Source: an uncultured Clostridia bacterium (GTDB taxonomy: Bacteria; Bacillota; Clostridia; Oscillospirales; Ruminococcaceae). From it: a stretch of DNA of 55,599 bases. Every line of letters begins with the position of its first letter. Position 1 is the stretch's first letter. Shown in pieces: positions 14,985 to 22,790 of this stretch. The notes below the pieces were generated by a model. That model searched no databases. It saw nothing but the letters and a program-made list of their open reading frames with translations, and was not told the origin of the DNA. The translations under genes were made by a program, and so were the position numbers. The stretch covers positions 1-55,599 of the forward strand of contig CANQCL010000013.1 in the NCBI GenBank assembly GCA_947589215.1, read 5' to 3'.

Positions 14985-15512
14985 ATGAGAATAAATATAA
15001 AATTGTTTATTTTAGCAGTCATACTTGGAGTTTTGGGCATTTTGCTTCCTTGGTTCTTCGGAGGAATAAGTCTTTTCGGAACAGGACTGCTGCCTATGGA
15101 ATTCCCTATTTTGCTTTGCGGAATGATTTGCGGTCTGGGATACGGAGGCGTTGTAGGAGCATTAGTACCAATTCTGTATTCGCTTATTTTCGGTACAATG
15201 GATATTTACCCGCTGGGAGTTGCAACAGCCGTTGAGCTTTGCGCTTATGGAGTTCTCTGCGGACTGCTTTATAAGACGCTAAAGCAAAATGTTTATGTCT
15301 CTTTACTGCTCTCGATGTTCAGCGGAAGAGCGATATTTTATATTGTGTATTATTTTATCCTCCGCTATGAGGGAAGATCATACACAGCTGATATGTTTAT
15401 AAACGGAGAGGTTTTAAACGTACTTGCAGGAATAGCGATACAAATTATATTTATACCTGTTATCGTTCTTATACTTAACAAGACAGGTATCGTACACAAA
15501 GGCGAAAAATAA
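14985..15512 (+). CDS. ECF transporter S-component-like membrane protein
   Basis: The 175-residue protein has five or six membrane helices (LFILAVILGVLGILLPW; MEFPILLCGMICGLGYGG; TAVELCAYGVLCGLLY; IIFIPVIVLIL). ATG 14985 is preferred to ATG 14970 because GGTGGT lies seven bases before it. Short six-helix proteins with a GLGYGGVVGALVP segment are typical substrate-binding components of ECF vitamin transporters; the ligand cannot be told. A DUF1015 gene follows after 23 bases on the same strand, so they are probably an operon. Confidence 0.75.
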   Translation: MRINIKLFILAVILGVLGILLPWFFGGISLFGTGLLPMEFPILLCGMICGLGYGGVVGALVPILYSLIFGTMDIYPLGVATAVELCAYGVLCGLLYKTLKQNVYVSLLLSMFSGRAIFYIVYYFILRYEGRSYTADMFINGEVLNVLAGIAIQIIFIPVIVLILNKTGIVHKGEK

Positions 15513-15535
15513 AAATTAGATAAAGGGGAAACACT

Positions 15536-16816
15536 ATGTCAACAGCATTTAAGCCGGCTGATATTCTTCTGCCGAATGATAAAACCGATATGTTTGCTTG
15601 GTCGGTCGTTGCCTGCGACCAGTATACAAGCGAACCTGAATACTGGAAGGACGTCGAAAAAATTGTCGGAAATAAAAATTCTACTCTCAATATGATTTTG
15701 CCTGAGATATATCTTTCAGACATCAATGTTGAATCAAGAATAGAAAGCATACATAAGACAATGAATAAATATCTGTCGTCAGATGTTTTTAAGGAGTACA
15801 AAAATTCATATATCTATACAGAGCGAATCCAGAGCAACGGAATACTCCGTCAGGGACTGATAGGTATGATAGACCTTGAGGAATACGATTACTCAAAGGG
15901 AAGCGCCTCTCCTGTCCGTGCGACTGAGGCTACAGTTGTTGAGAGAATACCTCCGAGAATAAAGGTAAGAAGGGGCGCAAGACTTGAGCTTCCGCACATA
16001 ATGATACTTATAGACGATGAGAACAAGACCGTAATCGAGCCAATAGGCGAAAAGGTTAGCTCTATGGAAAAGCTTTACGATTTCTCACTTATGAAAAACG
16101 GCGGAAGCATAAAGGGGTATCTTGTTCAAGACGAGCAAAAAAACAGAATTGACAGAGCATTAACAGCTCTTGGTGACAAAAACGCTTTTAATGAGAAGTC
16201 CGGCTTATCCGACGCTCCTGTTTTACTATATGCTATGGGCGACGGCAACCACTCACTTGCAACTGCAAAAGCGTATTATGAGGAACTCAAGGCAAACTAT
16301 CCCGACAAAGATATGTCATTACACCCTGCAAGATACGCATTAGTTGAGATAGTCAATCTACACAGTGAGGCTTTGCAGTTTGAGGCTATCCATCGTATTG
16401 TTACAGACGTTGACTGCGAAGATTTACTGAAAAATCTTAGATCCTCGCTTTCGCTTACTGAAACAGACTGCGGTTCGGGTCAGACATTTACATATGTTTG
16501 CAAGGGTGTTAAAAAGAAGCTGTTTATCAATAACAAGCTTTCAAATTTAACTGTCGGCTCACTGCAAACAGTATTGGACGATTATATAAAAGAAAACGGC
16601 GGAAAGGTAGATTATATTCACGGAGCAGATGTTTTGGAAAAGCTGGCTCAGGCAGATAACAGCATAGGGTTCATACTTCCCGATATGCTTAAATCAGAGC
16701 TTTTCCCGACCGTCATTAAAGACGGTGCTCTGCCGAGAAAGACATTCTCTATGGGTCACGCTGAGGATAAGAGATTTTATATAGAGTGCAGGAAGATTAC
16801 AATTGATAATGGATAA
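15536..16816 (+). CDS. DUF1015 family protein
   Basis: The 426-residue protein begins with FKPADILLPNDKTDMFAW and contains MGDGNHSLATAKAYYEEL at about residues 233-250, the counterpart of the family's DGHHR motif. That motif resembles the one in ParB/sulfiredoxin-like enzymes such as the free serine kinase SerK, so a phosphotransfer or nucleotide-using activity is plausible but unproven. In Clostridia DUF1015 is often near serine biosynthesis genes, but here its neighbours are an ECF S component and rpiB. AAAGGGGAAA precedes the ATG. Confidence 0.88.
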   Translation: MSTAFKPADILLPNDKTDMFAWSVVACDQYTSEPEYWKDVEKIVGNKNSTLNMILPEIYLSDINVESRIESIHKTMNKYLSSDVFKEYKNSYIYTERIQSNGILRQGLIGMIDLEEYDYSKGSASPVRATEATVVERIPPRIKVRRGARLELPHIMILIDDENKTVIEPIGEKVSSMEKLYDFSLMKNGGSIKGYLVQDEQKNRIDRALTALGDKNAFNEKSGLSDAPVLLYAMGDGNHSLATAKAYYEELKANYPDKDMSLHPARYALVEIVNLHSEALQFEAIHRIVTDVDCEDLLKNLRSSLSLTETDCGSGQTFTYVCKGVKKKLFINNKLSNLTVGSLQTVLDDYIKENGGKVDYIHGADVLEKLAQADNSIGFILPDMLKSELFPTVIKDGALPRKTFSMGHAEDKRFYIECRKITIDNG

Positions 16817-16842
16817 TTGATAATTGATAATGAATAATTATA
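16801..16842. repeat. AT-rich GATAATTGATAATTGA tandem repeat
   Basis: Units of (G)ATAATTGAT/ATAATGG repeat from the DUF1015 stop codon onward. The same unit recurs at 22702-22713, 29150-29210 and 54610-54650, usually beside the GAGGCAAGA-type repeats. Confidence 0.55.
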
Positions 16843-16855
16843 AAAGCCAATAAGA

Positions 16856-16889
16856 AAAAAGTGTTCGGAAAAAACCGAACACTTTTTCT
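16856..16889. terminator. Terminator between DUF1015 and rpiB
   Basis: Stem AAAAAGTGTTCGG / CCGAACACTTTTT with a six-A loop: 13 perfect base pairs, usable in both directions between two convergent genes. Confidence 0.9.
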
Positions 16890-16906
16890 ATTCTCTAACT
16901 TAATCT

Positions 16907-17347
16907 CTAACCTTTAACCTCTATATCTGTTATCATATCCACTCTTCTCTTGTGGCGTCCCCCTAAAAATTCAGTTTTCAAAAAGACGTCAACAAGCTCG
17001 ATTGCAAGACCTCTGCCTACAACTCTGCCGCCCATACAAAGAACATTAGCGTCATTGTGCTGTCTTGTCATCTTTGCCGAATAGTAGTCTGAACAGCAAG
17101 CCGCCCTAATGCCTTTTACCTTATTTGCAGCAATCGAAATTCCTATACCTGTTCCGCAAATGAGTATCGCCTTTTCAATAGCTCCGCTTACAACATCGTC
17201 GCAGACCTCTTTCGCCTTTTGCGGATAGTCGCACTTCTCCCCGCTCATACAGCCGTAGTCTTTATACTCGATCCCGTTTTCCTTAAAGTATTCAACTATA
17301 GCTTCTTTTATTTCAATTCCTGCGTGGTCGTTGCCTATTCCTATCAT
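16907..17347 (-). CDS. rpiB: Ribose-5-phosphate isomerase B
   Basis: The 146-residue protein has GNDHAGIEIKEAI at the N-terminus, the catalytic-loop Cys64 in CGTGIGISIAANK and His97 in TRQHNDANVL, all standard for RpiB. It interconverts ribose 5-phosphate and ribulose 5-phosphate in the pentose phosphate pathway; rpe is in this window at 45222. The last codons (VKG and TAG) read through GAGGTTAAAGGTTAGAGA-like repeat DNA, so the extreme C-terminus may be repeat-derived. Transcribed alone. Confidence 0.95.
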   Translation of the reverse strand: MIGIGNDHAGIEIKEAIVEYFKENGIEYKDYGCMSGEKCDYPQKAKEVCDDVVSGAIEKAILICGTGIGISIAANKVKGIRAACCSDYYSAKMTRQHNDANVLCMGGRVVGRGLAIELVDVFLKTEFLGGRHKRRVDMITDIEVKG

Positions 17348-17374
17348 AATTTAATTTATTCTCCTTTCAGCGGC

Positions 17375-17700
17375 AAGACAGACTGGATAAAATGTCATCA
17401 TTACCTTACCGTTCTTGCCTCTTGCCTCTAAAATTCTTGCCTCTTATAGCCCAAAGGCGGCAGAACCTCCGCCGGTTCGGTGGTCACCGTTGCCTTACCA
17501 TTATTTCTTCTTGTTTCTTGTATCTTGGTACTAGCCTGCCGTTGTACAAACTATAACACTTATCGAACTAGCCAAAGGCGGAGAGCCCCACCGGCTCGTC
17601 GTTCATCATTGCCTTACCTTTCTTGCCTCTTGCCTCTAAAATTCTTGCCTCTTATAGCCCAAAGGCGGCAGAGCCCCCGCCGGCTCGGTGGTCTTTTTCT
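17375..17700. repeat. Dispersed intergenic repeat, copies 3 and 4 in tandem
   Basis: Two direct copies of a block starting TTCTTGCCTCTTGCCTCT, continuing TTATAGCCCAAAGGCGGCAG and ending in a GC-rich palindrome (CCGCCGG..TCGG) lie at 17413-17484 and 17620-17692. Between them are the middle module (GCCTGCCGTTGTACAAAC) and a third palindrome (GCGGAGAGCCCCACCGG). The right-hand copy forms the last 14 codons of tsaB. The whole 300-base gap between rpiB and tsaB is repeat; no other gene is visible in it. Confidence 0.82.
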
Positions 17701-18407
17701 GCTTTTGTTATCTGCAAATAGCTTGCGTTCAGTTTTGATGCGTCATCAAAAAGGCTTTCGTCATTAAGCGCTATCATACACAAAGAATTTGCATTCTGAA
17801 GTCTTTTGCTGATAGGAGCTAGTACAACGCTTTCATCGTCATTAAACAAGCCGTCTTTGATTTCTTTTGCATTGTCACCGACAAGGATTATACTCTCAAA
17901 ACCATTATCCTGCCTGTATTTCAGTATTTCATCGTTACTGCAAACAGTATCATCGCATATACTTTCAATCTTTTCACCATAAATTTTATACACTCCGAAA
18001 TAAGACACATTAAGTCTTGCCCTCATAACTGAAAATACGATTTTCTCGTCACGCTCTCCGCTGCACACATTCATCGCAAGCGATTTCAATGTCGAGATAC
18101 CTGCGCACTTTTTGTTATCCTTAAAGCATAACCCTTTTACCGCCGATATTCCTATTCTAAGACCCGTATAGCTTCCCGGTCCGTTTGCAACAGCAACAGC
18201 GTCAATATCTTTGAGAGTTACATTGGCGTCCGCCAAAAGCTTTTTCAACAGAGGAAGCAAAACCTGAGAGTGGGTAAGCTCGGTCATAACGGTGATGTTT
18301 GCCAATATCCTGTCTTTATCCGCAACGGCTAAAGACGCTATTTTCCCTGAAGTGTCAACGCCTAGAACTATTTTTGATTTTTCATCTGTTTTATTCAAAG
18401 CGTTCAT
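17652..18407 (-). CDS. tsaB: tRNA threonylcarbamoyladenosine biosynthesis protein TsaB, with repeat-encoded C-terminus
   Basis: The 251-residue protein has the ASKHA-fold start ILGVDTS-like (VLGVDTSGKIASLAV), ELTHSQVLLPLL and the family motif NGPGSYTGLRIG. TsaB pairs with TsaD and, in the TsaBDE complex, with TsaE to make t6A at position 37 of ANN-decoding tRNAs. It overlaps tsaE by 17 bases. The last 13 residues, DHRAGGGSAAFGL, are encoded by the dispersed palindromic repeat rather than by normal TsaB sequence, which should end near KAEK. tsaD is not in this window. Confidence 0.93.
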   Translation of the reverse strand: MNALNKTDEKSKIVLGVDTSGKIASLAVADKDRILANITVMTELTHSQVLLPLLKKLLADANVTLKDIDAVAVANGPGSYTGLRIGISAVKGLCFKDNKKCAGISTLKSLAMNVCSGERDEKIVFSVMRARLNVSYFGVYKIYGEKIESICDDTVCSNDEILKYRQDNGFESIILVGDNAKEIKDGLFNDDESVVLAPISKRLQNANSLCMIALNDESLFDDASKLNASYLQITKAEKDHRAGGGSAAFGL

Positions 18408-18825
18408 CTCCGTTGATTTCTATTTCTCTTTCGTTTTCACTAAGCCTTGTGAATTTGATGTATATTGTATTCTCTGGCAGTGCGTCTGAGATGTTTTCGC
18501 TCCACTCCACCGCAAGAATATTTCTGTCGTTCATATAATCATAAAAGCCGGTCGTTTCAAGGTCGAGCGAATTTGTTATCCTGTACATATCAAAATGACA
18601 CAGCATAATGCCGCTGCTGTCAGACCTGTATTCATTAACAAGCGCAAAAGTAGGAGATGTAACCATATCTCCTATCCCAAGACCGATAGAAAGTCCTCTT
18701 GTAAAGGTAGTTTTGCCAACGCCCAAGCCGCCTACATAGGCAATAACGTCTCCGCCTTTGAGCTTTTTTCCGACGCTTTCTGCAAATTTAATTGTCTCCT
18801 CAGGCGAGTTGGTAACTACCCTCAT
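18391..18825 (-). CDS. tsaE: tRNA threonylcarbamoyladenosine biosynthesis ATPase TsaE
   Basis: The 144-residue protein has a Walker A motif GGLGVGKTT (32-40), SPTFALVNEY (switch-like), HFDMYR and the AVEWSE block, all typical of TsaE. It is the ATPase that drives the TsaB-TsaD cycle in t6A formation. The gene ends inside the start of tsaB, so translation is coupled. A hypothetical membrane protein gene lies 19 bases upstream on the same strand and may share its promoter. Confidence 0.95.
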   Translation of the reverse strand: MRVVTNSPEETIKFAESVGKKLKGGDVIAYVGGLGVGKTTFTRGLSIGLGIGDMVTSPTFALVNEYRSDSSGIMLCHFDMYRITNSLDLETTGFYDYMNDRNILAVEWSENISDALPENTIYIKFTRLSENEREIEINGDERFE

Positions 18826-18844
18826 TTTAATTCTCCTGTTATAA

Positions 18845-19561
18845 TTATTTTAAAAGTGCTTCTTCCGAATGGTCGTCGTATAACGGCTCGTTTGATAAAA
18901 CCTCGTCTATTTTACTGTTTTGGTCGTTTGCGGTTGCCGTTTCGGCAGGTTCAGATTCGTTTTTATCGGCGCTGCCGTCATTTTTATGCCTTACCTTCGT
19001 GTCAAATCTCTCGATAAACGTAAAATACTTCTGTGCCGCTTCAATCTGATCAATCTCGAACGGACACTCGTCTGCGATCTGCTTTGTATTGAGAGCCGCA
19101 ACGGTAAACTCTATAATTTCATTGCCGTTGTTGTCATAGAAGATCGCGTTGGTTTTCATATATCTTATTACAATTCTCGAAACATTGTCAAGAGCAAGAC
19201 GGATAGGTTCTTCGGCAATCGCTCTGTCACCTCTGAATTTGATAGGGATAGCATAGCTTTCCCACTCTTTAAATGCGTAGATGAAATACTCATATGTGTA
19301 TGATTTCTTACCTCTGGCGTTTGCAGTCGAGCCTGTTTTATTTGCAAATACTATCGTCAGATCCTTAACATCTACATCAGGCAGTGCGTTTTCGACAAGA
19401 GTGTTTACACGCTGAATGTCACGCTTGAGCTTTTTCTTACGTCTTTTTTTGCCCAGCGCTTTAAAGATTATTGCAAACAATATAATTAAAACAACTGCTG
19501 CACATACCGCAAAGAAAATCATAGTTCCCTTTTCACCGAATACATCCTTTAAAAAGTCCAT
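18845..19561 (-). CDS. Hypothetical membrane-anchored protein, 238 aa
   Basis: One membrane helix (about 13-36, MIFFAVCAAVVLIILFAIIF) is followed by a basic stop-transfer segment (KKRRKKKLKR), so the rest is probably cytoplasmic. Residues 45-195 form a globular alpha/beta region I cannot assign, and the last 40 residues are acidic, low-complexity and rich in Glu, Asp and Ser. It lies upstream of tsaE on the same strand with a short gap and downstream of fhs. No function proposed. Confidence 0.8.
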   Translation of the reverse strand: MDFLKDVFGEKGTMIFFAVCAAVVLIILFAIIFKALGKKRRKKKLKRDIQRVNTLVENALPDVDVKDLTIVFANKTGSTANARGKKSYTYEYFIYAFKEWESYAIPIKFRGDRAIAEEPIRLALDNVSRIVIRYMKTNAIFYDNNGNEIIEFTVAALNTKQIADECPFEIDQIEAAQKYFTFIERFDTKVRHKNDGSADKNESEPAETATANDQNSKIDEVLSNEPLYDDHSEEALLK

Positions 19562-19597
19562 TTTACATTCTCCGTTCGTATGATTTTTTAATAAGCC

Positions 19598-21277
19598 TTA
19601 GAAAAGACCGCTTATGTTTCCGTCATTGTCACAGTCTATATTATTTGCGGCAGGGATCTTCGGAAGTCCAGGCATTGTCATAATATCTCCCGTATACGCA
19701 ACTATAAAGCCTGCTCCGTTTGAAAGCTTCAGATCCCGAACTGTTATCTCAAAGCCCTCCGGCTTACCAAGCTTTGTCGGGTCGTCAGAAAGCGAATACT
19801 GCGTTTTTGCAACGCAAACAGGTATATCCGCATGACCTAACGCCTCGATTTCCTTTATAGCCTTTTCAGCCTGCTTGGTGTAAATCACACCGTCCGCACG
19901 GTATATCTCCCTTGCGATTATATCGAGCTTCTCCTTGATTGGAAGCTTTTCGTCATAAAGGGTGTGGAAATTTGTTTCGCTGCCCTCGCACTTGTCTATA
20001 GTATCGCAGACCTTTTGCGCTAAGTCTGTTCCGCCGTCTCCGCCTTTGGCAAAAATCTCAGCGAGAGACACCTCAACTCCCATTTCTTTGCAAAAGTCTT
20101 TTATGTACTCTATCTCAGCCTCTGTATCAGTGTGAAATCTATTGATTGCAACCACAACGGGAACGCCGAACTTATGCATATTTTCTATGTGGGTCTTCAA
20201 GTTCACTATTCCCTTTTTAAGAGCGTCAACATTCTCCTTGTTAAGTTTATCTCTTGCAACTCCGCCGTTGTATTTAAGCGCACGGATAGTGGCAACCAGA
20301 ACAATGCAGTCAGGAGCAAGTTTTCCGAACCTGCACTTGATATCCATAAACTTTTCAGCGCCTAAGTCTGCACCGAAGCCCGCCTCAGTAATACAGTAAT
20401 CGCCCAGCTTTAAAGCCAACTTAGTCGCACGAATCGAATTACAGCCGTGCGCAATATTTGCAAAAGGACCTCCGTGCATAATTGCAGGATTGTTCTCAAG
20501 CGTCTGAACAAGGTTAGGCTTAAGAGCGTCTTTCAAGAGCGCAGTCATTGCGCCGCAGCCCTTTAACTGCTTTGCGTAAACAGGATTGCCGTCCAAATCA
20601 TATGCCACCAAAATACGTTCAAGCCGTTTCTTTAAGTCATCCAAATCCGACGCTAAACACAGCACAGCCATAATCTCGGTAGCTACGGTTATCTGAAAGC
20701 CGTCCTCACGGGGAATGCCGTTTACCTTTCCGCCAAGACCAATATTTATATATCTAAGCGCTCTGTCGTTCATATCAAGGCAACGCTTTATGAGAATTCT
20801 TCTCTGGTCTATTCTAAGCTCGTTGCCCTGCTGCAAATGGTTATCAATAAGAGCGCAAAGCAAATTATTTGCAGATGTTATCGCATGCATATCTCCGGTA
20901 AAGTGAAGGTTTATATCCTCCATAGGCACTACCTGAGCGTATCCTCCGCCTGCGGCACCGCCCTTTATTCCGAACACAGGTCCGAGTGACGGTTCTCTCA
21001 GAGCCAGAACGGCATTTTTGTTTATCTTAGCCATAGCCTGAGCAAGACCAACCGAAATTGTTGTTTTACCCTCGCCGGCAGGAGTTGGGTTGATTGCCGT
21101 AACCAAAATCAGCTTACCGTCTTTTTTGCTTTTAAGCTTTTTAAAAAGCGACTCCGAAAGCTTTGCCTTGTAATGTCCGTAAGGTTCGATATCCTCGTCA
21201 TCTATCCCTAACTTTTTTGCGATCTCAGTAATTTTCAGCATTTTTGCCCTAGATGCAATTTCGATATCAGATAACAT
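19598..21277 (-). CDS. fhs: Formate-tetrahydrofolate ligase
   Basis: The 559-residue protein is full length, with the ATP-binding [10 protein letters not shown] motif (64-73), [36 protein letters not shown] and [20 protein letters not shown]. It converts formate, ATP and THF to 10-formyl-THF, feeding purine and formyl-Met synthesis or one-carbon flow in anaerobes. AGGAGGG precedes the ATG. Its promoter shares a -35 element with that of the divergent rsmE gene. Confidence 0.97.
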   Translation of the reverse strand: MLSDIEIASRAKMLKITEIAKKLGIDDEDIEPYGHYKAKLSESLFKKLKSKKDGKLILVTAINPTPAGEGKTTISVGLAQAMAKINKNAVLALREPSLGPVFGIKGGAAGGGYAQVVPMEDINLHFTGDMHAITSANNLLCALIDNHLQQGNELRIDQRRILIKRCLDMNDRALRYINIGLGGKVNGIPREDGFQITVATEIMAVLCLASDLDDLKKRLERILVAYDLDGNPVYAKQLKGCGAMTALLKDALKPNLVQTLENNPAIMHGGPFANIAHGCNSIRATKLALKLGDYCITEAGFGADLGAEKFMDIKCRFGKLAPDCIVLVATIRALKYNGGVARDKLNKENVDALKKGIVNLKTHIENMHKFGVPVVVAINRFHTDTEAEIEYIKDFCKEMGVEVSLAEIFAKGGDGGTDLAQKVCDTIDKCEGSETNFHTLYDEKLPIKEKLDIIAREIYRADGVIYTKQAEKAIKEIEALGHADIPVCVAKTQYSLSDDPTKLGKPEGFEITVRDLKLSNGAGFIVAYTGDIMTMPGLPKIPAANNIDCDNDGNISGLF

Positions 21278-21336
21278 ATAAGCCCTCCTAATAAATGAAA
21301 GTATTTTTTTAACTTATCCATACAACACTTATAGAT

Positions 21337-21365
21337 AGTATAACATACATTTATCATTTTTGCAA
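21337..21365 (-). promoter_or_regulatory. Promoter of fhs, sharing its -35 box with rsmE
   Basis: On the minus strand, TTGCAA (21365-21360), 17-base spacer, TATACT (21342-21337). TTGCAA is its own reverse complement and also serves the rightward promoter. Confidence 0.7.
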
Positions 21366-21388
21366 AAATTTTTTGTATATGGTATAAT
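21360..21388 (+). promoter_or_regulatory. Promoter of rsmE, sharing its -35 box with fhs
   Basis: TTGCAA (21360-21365), 17-base spacer, TATAAT (21383-21388). Polymerase can bind in only one direction at a time at the shared hexamer. Confidence 0.72.
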
Positions 21389-21391
21389 TAG

Positions 21392-21436
21392 AGACAAAGT
21401 ATCTTGTCTCTTGCCTCTGGTTTCTTGCTTCTAGCT
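21392..21436. repeat. Short GAGGCAAGA-type repeat before rsmE
   Basis: AAGTATCTTGTCTCTTGCCT and TGGTTTCTTGCTTCTAGC are inverted GAGGCAAGA/GAAGCAAGA units. They lie in the rsmE 5' UTR, between its promoter and its GGAAAGGA ribosome site. Confidence 0.6.
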
Positions 21437-21454
21437 ATGGAAAGGAAAATCAAT

Positions 21455-22189
21455 ATGCCTAGATTTTTTGTTAATAAAAACAATATAATTGACAACCATA
21501 TAATTATAAACGGCGGCGACGCTTTACACATAGGACGGTCGCTGAGAATGAAAATCGGCGACGAGCTTGTTCTGTGCTATGAAAAAATTGATTATAAAAC
21601 AAAAATACTTAGTATAAGTGATAGTGAAGTTTACTGCGAAATTCTTTCTAACGCGCCTACGGATGCCGAGCCCGATATTGAGCTAACATTGTATCAGGCA
21701 GTACCGAAGCTTGACAAGCTGGAACTTATCACTCAAAAGGCTGTTGAACTGGGAGCGGTCAAAATTGTACCTGTTATAACCTCACGCTGTATTTCCCGAC
21801 CTAATAAAAAGAGCTTTGCGAAAAAAAAGGAGCGCCTTAACAAAATCGCACTAGAGGCTGCAAAGCAGTCAAACAGAGGAATAATTCCTGAAATTTTGGA
21901 TATAATAGACTTTAAAACCGCAGTATCTCAGCTTTCAAAACACGATTTTTCGTTTGTTTGCTATGAAAAGGGCGGAATACCCTTTACAAGCGTTGTCAAC
22001 GCATCAGATTTCAAAAACAAAAGCGTCGGTCTTTTTATAGGAAGCGAGGGCGGATTTGAAGAAAGCGAAATAGAAATTTGCGGGAAAACGGGAATAAAAA
22101 TAATAAGTATGGGAAAACGCATTTTAAGGTGCGAGACTGCTCCGATAAGTGCGGTAAGTATTATAATGGCGCTTAGCGGTAATATGTAA
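21455..22189 (+). CDS. rsmE: 16S rRNA (uracil-1498-N3)-methyltransferase
   Basis: The 244-residue protein starts MPRFFV at ATG 21455; an in-frame ATG at 21404 lies in repeat DNA and lacks a ribosome site. It has the N-terminal PUA-like region (HIGRSLRMKIGDEL) and the SPOUT domain with IGSEGGFEESEIE and LGKRILRCETAP-like SMGKRILRCETAPISA, the knot that binds SAM. It methylates U1498 of 16S rRNA near the decoding centre. Single gene, divergent from fhs. Confidence 0.95.
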   Translation: MPRFFVNKNNIIDNHIIINGGDALHIGRSLRMKIGDELVLCYEKIDYKTKILSISDSEVYCEILSNAPTDAEPDIELTLYQAVPKLDKLELITQKAVELGAVKIVPVITSRCISRPNKKSFAKKKERLNKIALEAAKQSNRGIIPEILDIIDFKTAVSQLSKHDFSFVCYEKGGIPFTSVVNASDFKNKSVGLFIGSEGGFEESEIEICGKTGIKIISMGKRILRCETAPISAVSIIMALSGNM

Positions 22190-22344
22190 GCGCAGGACGT
22201 AATATTTAAAACCGTATAAATATTTTATTAAATGAAATAATATATATTATATTAAAGAATAAAATTTACTAAAAGGCTTGAAATTGTATAATTAAAGTGA
22301 TATAATTTCTTTGTAACTTTTATGTCAGCATAAAGGAGTAAAAC

Positions 22345-22398
22345 GTGAAATCATTTTTGCGTTGGAAAGGAAACCTTTGCAAAGTAAAGGTATGGTGA
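22345..22398 (+). CDS. Possible 17-residue leader ORF
   Basis: GTG 22345 is preceded by a strong AAAGGAG. The frame encodes MKSFLRWKGNLCKVKVW and ends in TGA six bases before the ATG of the next gene, which has only a weak site of its own. Translation through this ORF could therefore deliver ribosomes to the downstream start. Confidence 0.4.
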   Translation: MKSFLRWKGNLCKVKVW

Positions 22399-22403
22399 TC
22401 AAT

Positions 22404-22703
22404 ATGAGTAAATTAAAAACTATTCTCGGCATTTCTGCAATCGCAGGCGCAATAGCCGCAGCAATTGCCTATAAGAGAAAAAAGGATTTGGAAGAGTACG
22501 AATATGAGGAATTTGATGAGTGCTTCTGCGACGACTGCTGCTATCCCGATGAGGAAAGCGCTGAGGAAGCAATAAATCAAGCGTCCGAAGATAAGACTGA
22601 AGATTCGGCTGATGATGCGAGTGAGGATACAACTGATAGTACAGCTGAGGAAACTGACGAAAGCACTGCTCCCGAAGCTGAAATAGATCAGGCTGAAGAG
22701 TAA
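22404..22703 (+). CDS. Small membrane-anchored acidic protein, 99 aa
   Basis: From ATG 22404 the product has a short Ala/Gly-rich helix (residues 5-22, TILGISAIAGAIAAAIAY), a basic KRKKD edge, a Cys-rich acidic stretch (DECFCDDCCYPDEE) and a long Asp/Glu/Ser/Thr tail. In-frame starts at 22362 and 22392 lack good ribosome sites. The N-terminus is like the small Gly/Ala-helix protein at 49965. Four Cys within ten acidic residues could bind metal. No family recognised. Confidence 0.7.
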   Translation: MSKLKTILGISAIAGAIAAAIAYKRKKDLEEYEYEEFDECFCDDCCYPDEESAEEAINQASEDKTEDSADDASEDTTDSTAEETDESTAPEAEIDQAEE

Positions 22704-22730
22704 TTGATAATTCAATAATTTAATAAAAAT

Positions 22731-22776
22731 AACCGATGGCGTTTAAACTTGTTTAACAGACCCATCGGTTTTTATT
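22731..22776. terminator. Terminator between the acidic protein and uvrC
   Basis: Stem AACCGATGG / CCATCGGTT (22731-22739 with 22762-22770), T-rich on the right and A-rich on the left, between convergent genes. Confidence 0.85.
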
Positions 22777-22790
22777 TTATTATCACATCT

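Noticed and set aside
17375-17700. CRISPR array or rRNA-related repeats between rpiB and tsaB
   Set aside because: Only two long direct blocks with a non-spacer middle; the same modules occur singly elsewhere between genes.
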